Source: an uncultured bacterium (GTDB lineage Bacteria > Cyanobacteriota > Vampirovibrionia > Gastranaerophilales > Gastranaerophilaceae). Taken from it: a stretch of 9,048 nt of DNA. The position numbers were made by a program, and so were the translations under genes. Shown piece by piece: positions 5,839-9,048 of the stretch. Location: the NCBI GenBank assembly GCA_900314375.1, contig OMVC01000162.1, positions 1 to 9,048 on the forward strand, written 5' to 3'. The first letter of the stretch is position 1, and every line of letters starts with the position of its first letter. The notes beneath the pieces are model-generated. The model made no database searches. It was not told where the DNA came from and saw only the letters and a list, made by a program, of their open reading frames with translations.

Positions 5839-7359
5839 TTAATCATCATTATAAATTTCGCGAAATTGAAGTCCGAGAATGGCGCAATTATCCGCAGCTT
5901 CACTGCCTTGAACACATAGTTGCACACTATAACAACTACCGCATATTTCGGCTTTTTCTAAAACATCAGACGATATTGACCATATAGGGACTTCGCTGTT
6001 TTCCCCGCACCATTGATAAGATATTGTATCAGGGCTTTCATCATCTGCCCATACAAGCTGGTTTGGAGTCAATGAATAAATTGTTTCACTATCATCTTCA
6101 TAATGAGAATCGTAATCTTTATACACTGAAAATTTAAATTTATTATTAAATTCATCATCCAAAATAAAATAAAATTCATCTATAATTTTTTTGTGATGAA
6201 CATCACTTAATGCTAAAAACGGCGATTTCCACAAAAATTTTATAGCTTCACCGTTAAAAGTTGAGCCAAAATCTTCTAAATATATTTTTCCTTCGTCATC
6301 TGCTGTTAATATATTTAATTTAAAATTCGCTGCGCATACTGTATGTTGTGGTAAAACCCTTTTATACCATGAATAATTGACATAATCATTTATCCAAATA
6401 GTATTCATATAATTCGAATTAAGATACGGAAAGAAAAACCACATTTGATGCTTTTGCGGATAATGAAGAGCAAAACTTTTTGAAAAATCTGCTATATTAA
6501 ACTTTTCAAATTCATCTTTTATATTTTTTGAAATTTCGGAACCCAAACGTATTTGATTTAGTTCTCCAACCTGTTCAAGAGCATAGATACCATTACTTAA
6601 AAAATATTGTTTGTTATCAACGTTTAATACGGTATTTTTATTTGTCGCACCTTTATCTGCAAAAAGTGTTATTGCAAAATCTTCAGGATTTGAACCGGAC
6701 AGCAAATACACACGTTCTTTTTTATATATTGCAAGATAATCCTTATACGTCTTCATTGTAATAATGTCATCAGTATCCGTATGAAAATCATTTATATATC
6801 CTGCATCATCTTCCGATCTAAAATCATTATATGTTCCCAGTGCAGAATAATATATTGTTGAACCTTTTGAACACCAAACACGACCTTTATATACAGCTAT
6901 TGCATCGGGATAAACAGTGTTATTTTCTAAATCCGTTAAACCGCAGTCAACTATATCAAATGAGCCATTATCTTTTATATAAAACATCTCATCATTTTCG
7001 GATGCAACAAGCATTCCGCGCATAAAATTTGCAAATTGAACATTCACACCTGCAAGTGTTTTATTTAAAAGAGTTAACTGCTTTGTTACATCATCATAAA
7101 CATATATTTTCCCTTTTTCTGTTGTTATAACAAGCTTATATCTGTTCTCTGATTCCATTTCTTTCATGCCTGTTATTTTTTCGCAAACGGGAAGCTCCAA
7201 AAATAACTGATTCCCTTTTTGACGAACAATACCTTTGTTATTAAGTATTTCAACATTTTCGGCATCAGCCCAATATAAAAGTTTTGTATTTGCACCGAGT
7301 TCTGTTTTGGTTGAAGATTGATTTATCCCTCCGGATAAATTAAAATAATTGATTTCCAT
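5839..7359 (-). CDS. Tail nozzle / stabilization protein, beta-propeller-like
   Basis: This 506-residue, strongly beta protein opens with FNLSGGINQSSTKTELG (residues 6-22) and WADAENVEILNNKGIVRQKG (30-49). That pairing is typical of podovirus nozzle or tail-tube-B/P22 gp10-like proteins. Repeated short blades with aromatic residues follow (YKLVITTEKGKIYVYD, AIAVYKGRVWCSKGSTIYYS, DYLAIYKKERVYLLSG, MWFFFPYL, NILTADDEGKIYLED), as in a propeller. The last 150 residues form a separate domain rich in Asp and Glu that could contact tail fibres or the host surface. It would attach below the adaptor ring and close the DNA channel. The start is fixed by GGAGG at 7 bases spacing, inside the end of the amidase gene. 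It precedes rather than follows the capsid gene, which is uncommon. Confidence 0.7.
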   Translation of the reverse strand: MEINYFNLSGGINQSSTKTELGANTKLLYWADAENVEILNNKGIVRQKGNQLFLELPVCEKITGMKEMESENRYKLVITTEKGKIYVYDDVTKQLTLLNKTLAGVNVQFANFMRGMLVASENDEMFYIKDNGSFDIVDCGLTDLENNTVYPDAIAVYKGRVWCSKGSTIYYSALGTYNDFRSEDDAGYINDFHTDTDDIITMKTYKDYLAIYKKERVYLLSGSNPEDFAITLFADKGATNKNTVLNVDNKQYFLSNGIYALEQVGELNQIRLGSEISKNIKDEFEKFNIADFSKSFALHYPQKHQMWFFFPYLNSNYMNTIWINDYVNYSWYKRVLPQHTVCAANFKLNILTADDEGKIYLEDFGSTFNGEAIKFLWKSPFLALSDVHHKKIIDEFYFILDDEFNNKFKFSVYKDYDSHYEDDSETIYSLTPNQLVWADDESPDTISYQWCGENSEVPIWSISSDVLEKAEICGSCYSVQLCVQGSEAADNCAILGLQFREIYNDD

Positions 7360-7362
7360 AAA

Positions 7363-7860
7363 TTAACCTCCAAAATTTTTGACTTTATACCATCTGATTT
7401 TTGTACGAATAAAACTTCCGATATCATCTTTGCCGACCCAAGGATACGGAGGAAGATACGTAATATCTATTTTGCCAAAACTGGTTGATTTGGGATTTGC
7501 TTGCCCGAATTCATAATGAGTCATAACACTTGACGGACAGACTTTTATTGAATATTTTTGGCACAATTTTGCACAAAAATTCATACAAGACTCAAACTGT
7601 ACTTTGCTAATAGGAAAACCACCAATTTCTTTTGAGTTTTTAAAGCCATACATTCCGCACATACAAACACCAATAGAGTCGGTATTTCCTCCGCCTGTGT
7701 GCGCCGCATATTTCCCGTCTGTACAATCCAAATTATCTTCAGGCAGATAATCGCCTGTATAAATATTACCTTCTTTATCAACTAAATAGTGATAATATTT
7801 TTTCTCAAATGAAGTCGGATAATGTCTTCCGGCGCTCCAATGTAAAATAATTCTTTTCAA
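7363..7860 (-). CDS. N-acetylmuramoyl-L-alanine amidase (Amidase_2), endolysin-like
   Basis: This enzyme cuts the bond between muramic acid and L-alanine in peptidoglycan. With the TTG at 7860 as start it has 165 residues. Visible catalytic features are His7 in LHWSAG, Tyr23-His24 in YYHYLVD, AAHTGGGNTDSIGV (52-65), His115 in THYEFG, and Lys130-x-Asp132 in GKIDI. His7, His115 and Asp132 would hold zinc, and Tyr23 and Lys130 match the T7 lysozyme catalytic pair. There is no signal peptide, so release would need a holin. The longer frame to ATG 7887 has no SD; AAGGAG lies 9 bases before the TTG, which overlaps the HTH gene's TGA as TTGA, so the two are coupled. Seven cysteines (46, 66, 68, 92, 96, 100, 108) are many for this family. 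Confidence 0.88.
   Translation of the reverse strand: MKRIILHWSAGRHYPTSFEKKYYHYLVDKEGNIYTGDYLPEDNLDCTDGKYAAHTGGGNTDSIGVCMCGMYGFKNSKEIGGFPISKVQFESCMNFCAKLCQKYSIKVCPSSVMTHYEFGQANPKSTSFGKIDITYLPPYPWVGKDDIGSFIRTKIRWYKVKNFGG
7367..7371 (-). promoter_or_regulatory. Shine-Dalgarno of the nozzle gene, inside the amidase 3' end
   Basis: GGAGG, 7 bases before the ATG. It also encodes the closing Gly-Gly of the amidase, with the stop directly after. The layout matches the GNAT-portal junction base for base apart from one spacer position. Confidence 0.8.
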
Positions 7861-8075
7861 TTTTTTATACTCCTTACAGGTCTCCATTTAGGATGGAGGT
7901 CTTTATATATAAATACTGCATTTGCTCTGCTGCGCGCATTTAATTTTTTATATATTGATTCGGTATGAGACTGGATGGTTTTTATTGAATTCTTTAACTT
8001 TACGGCTACTTCTTTATCTGAATAGCCACACGCAATCAGAGTTAACACATCCTTTTCCTTGGGTGATAACTTCAT
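7857..8075 (-). CDS. Stand-alone LuxR/GerE-type HTH regulator
   Basis: This 72-residue protein consists almost only of a GerE DNA-binding domain. LSPKEKDVLTLIACGYSDKEVA is followed by the recognition region VKLKNSIKTIQSHTESIYKKL and then ARSRANAVFIY, matching the four-helix LuxR/NarL C-terminal fold. No receiver or autoinducer-binding domain is attached, so its activity cannot be ligand- or phosphate-gated in the usual way. AAGGA precedes the ATG by 6 bases. It is the first gene after the terminator at 8190-8155 and its stop overlaps the amidase start, so it heads the structural run and may regulate it or a host target. The 80 bases upstream are AT-rich with several -10-like boxes, but I cannot pick a convincing promoter. 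Confidence 0.8.
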   Translation of the reverse strand: MKLSPKEKDVLTLIACGYSDKEVAVKLKNSIKTIQSHTESIYKKLNARSRANAVFIYKDLHPKWRPVRSIKN

Positions 8076-8154
8076 TAAACTTCCTTCTGACTCTAATTCC
8101 TTTTACATATATTACATTAAGCACTTCTCGATTGTTTAATAATATTTCCATTTA

Positions 8155-8190
8155 ATAAAATAATAGGGGAGTTGAATAGCAAACTCCCCT
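8155..8190 (-). terminator. Intrinsic terminator after the zinc-ribbon gene
   Basis: AGGGGAGTT (minus strand, from 8190) pairs perfectly with AACTCCCCT (to 8165) around an 8-base loop, followed by ATTATTTTATT. It starts about 45 bases past the stop of the zinc-ribbon gene and separates that gene from the HTH-amidase run. The T tract is interrupted by A residues, so efficiency is uncertain. Confidence 0.7.
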
Positions 8191-8233
8191 TGAGCTTGGA
8201 TAGAGTAAATGAAATATAGGGGGTTTTAGATTT

Positions 8234-8596
8234 TTAAGGGAATTTATTTTTACCTATTTTCAAGTTTGAAATATTCGTATAACATCTTTTTTTAACTCCG
8301 TATTCGTTGTAATAAAGATAAAATTTTCCTTTTTTGCATTTTGAATAATCCTTATTTTCCACTTCGTACAAAATTTTATTTTTTATAATTTTTAAAAAAC
8401 TTTTTGCAGATTTATTCTTGTACCTAAAACTTGTGAGAATATTATCAGAATCTATTCTTGTCATTTGAAGAATCATGTTTCCGCATTGGGGACATTTTGG
8501 CAAATAATCCAAAATACACTCAACATAACCCTGCAACGGTACCAACACAAAACTTCTTGTTCTGCGCAATCCGCCGCAACAATGAATATATCCCAT
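8234..8596 (-). CDS. Small zinc-ribbon protein, function unknown
   Basis: With the ATG at 8596 this has 120 residues. It starts MGYIHCCGGLRRTRSFVLVPLQG, with Cys6-Cys7 paired with Cys35-x-x-Cys38 in CPQCG, a likely treble-clef or ribbon zinc site. The remainder is basic: a lysine-rich helix (SAKSFLKIIKNKIL), then KKGKFYLYYNEYGVKKRCY, an arrangement that could bind nucleic acid. The frame can be extended to ATG 8644 or TTG 8647, but only 8596 has an SD-like GGGAG, about 12 bases upstream (slightly long). It has its own terminator and stands between the phage genes and the divergent hisS, so it may be the outermost prophage gene or a host gene. I do not recognise the family. Phage Com-like zinc-finger translation factors are a loose analogy only. 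Confidence 0.6.
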   Translation of the reverse strand: MGYIHCCGGLRRTRSFVLVPLQGYVECILDYLPKCPQCGNMILQMTRIDSDNILTSFRYKNKSAKSFLKIIKNKILYEVENKDYSKCKKGKFYLYYNEYGVKKRCYTNISNLKIGKNKFP

Positions 8597-8888
8597 AGAT
8601 AGATTTTCTCCCGTTCTATCAGGTCGGCAAACGGCTTTTACCATCAAAAGATTTTCATCTCTAAAGGCTTTTATTACCTTCGGGCGTGAACCTTAACCGA
8701 TTACACAATTTAGTATATACGATTTTAATTTTTTGAAAAGTCAGGAATTCTACCTGGGGATTTTTCCCGATATAAAATCTCAAATACCATACATTATATT
8801 TGGTTTTAAAGGATTTTAAAAATTGCATACCCACAAAAATTTAATATATTCGGTTTGACATAAATGTTTGAAATTATATAATTTTTTT
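8597..8888. other. Divergent intergenic region between zinc-ribbon gene and hisS
   Basis: This stretch of 292 bases is AT-rich with no credible gene on either strand. It contains the hisS promoter at its right end and must hold the promoter for the zinc-ribbon gene; a weak TTTTCA, 16 bases, TATACT is seen around 8736-8709 on the minus strand. If the cluster is an integrated prophage whose right-hand gene is the zinc-ribbon protein, the attachment junction would fall here. No duplicated core can be identified from one end alone, and I see no tRNA. Confidence 0.4.
8855..8882 (+). promoter_or_regulatory. hisS promoter
   Basis: Consensus TTGACA (8855-8860), a 16-base spacer and consensus TATAAT (8877-8882). 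Only six Ts separate the -10 box from the hisS ATG, so the predicted transcription start falls on or beside the start codon. Confidence 0.75.
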
Positions 8889-9048
8889 ATGGCACAAATT
8901 ATTAAAGTATTAAAAGGAACGAAGGATATATTGCCGCAGAATATTGAATTGTGGCACTTTGTAGAGAAAAACGCACAAGATATATTTTCTCGATACGGTT
9001 TTAAAGAAATACGCACACCGATTATTGAAACAACAGATTTATTCTCGC
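8889..9048 (+). CDS. hisS: Histidyl-tRNA synthetase, N-terminal part (cut by window end)
   Basis: The first 53 codons read MAQIIKVLKGTKDILPQN and so on, with GTKDILP at residues 10-16. Further on come YGFKEIRTPIIE and TTDLF, the conserved start of class II histidyl-tRNA synthetases leading into motif 1. The enzyme charges tRNA-His with histidine in the cytoplasm. The ATG is at the expected distance from the GTKD motif, and an upstream ATG (8864) is out of frame. No SD exists: the bases before the start are all T. With the promoter ending six bases upstream the message should be leaderless. This is a host core gene and marks the right boundary of the phage-derived region, transcribed away from it. 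Confidence 0.93.
   Translation, partial: MAQIIKVLKGTKDILPQNIELWHFVEKNAQDIFSRYGFKEIRTPIIETTDLFS

Noticed and set aside
7581..7781. Minus-strand frame of 66 codons inside the amidase
   Set aside because: It is a shadow of the amidase frame, which carries a complete catalytic motif set.
8640..8760. tRNA remnant or attachment core near the CTTCGGGCG stretch
   Set aside because: No cloverleaf can be folded and no duplicated core can be tested with only one prophage end in view.
8816..9016. Minus-strand open frame of 66 codons
   Set aside because: It lies antisense to the hisS start and promoter, which are strongly supported, and has no SD or family features.
1..9048. CRISPR array, insertion sequence or transposase
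   Set aside because: No regularly spaced repeats, terminal inverted repeats or transposase-like proteins were seen on either strand.

Overview
The window is low in GC and holds a compact structural-gene cluster from a tailed phage (most likely a prophage, podovirus-like). It lies on the minus strand and abuts a bacterial housekeeping gene, hisS, which starts at the right edge on the plus strand. TGA is used as a stop, so this is genetic code 11 and not a mycoplasma-type code. The AT-rich coding and the style of the amidase and capsid proteins suggest a gut-type bacterium. Gastranaerophilales (Melainabacteria) is one possibility, but that is impression only; nothing here fixes the host.

Reading along the minus strand, right to left: a small zinc-ribbon protein (8596-8234) with its own terminator (about 8190-8155); a stand-alone LuxR/GerE-type HTH protein (8075-7857); a type-2 N-acetylmuramoyl-L-alanine amidase that starts at a TTG overlapping the HTH stop (7860-7363); a tail nozzle/stabilization-like protein (7359-5839); the major capsid protein (5770-4910); an 83-residue LLH-holin-like protein (4806-4555); a probable scaffold (4553-3912); a head-tail adaptor (3835-3197); a small terminase (3068-2631); an unknown 118-residue protein (2614-2258); a GNAT acetyltransferase (2273-1758); and the portal (1754-99). 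A strong intrinsic terminator (68-36) closes the run. Most junctions are overlaps or gaps of 1 to 20 bases, so much of the cluster is probably one or a few polycistronic messages. Portal, capsid, scaffold, adaptor and nozzle together supply the head and neck of a short-tailed virion. The small terminase recognises DNA for packaging and the amidase serves lysis. No large terminase, integrase or repressor is present; they would have to lie to the left of the window or elsewhere.

The most unusual non-coding signal is in the 128-base gap between adaptor and small terminase. On the plus strand, opposite to every gene around it, there is a good sigma70-like promoter (TTGTAT, 17 bases, TATAAT) with a 12-base palindrome in its spacer. 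About 60 bases downstream is an intrinsic-terminator hairpin followed by a T run. Together they look like an undescribed short RNA of about 60 to 67 nucleotides, antisense to the leader of the small-terminase message. Other signals are a perfect 15-bp stem just downstream of the capsid gene, a smaller hairpin before the adaptor, and a hisS promoter placed so close to the ATG that the hisS message should be leaderless.

Several starts were moved from the longest open frame to an internal codon because only the internal codon has a Shine-Dalgarno (SD) sequence: zinc-ribbon protein, amidase, adaptor and the 118-residue protein. Bases 1-35, left of the portal terminator, show no gene I can assign.
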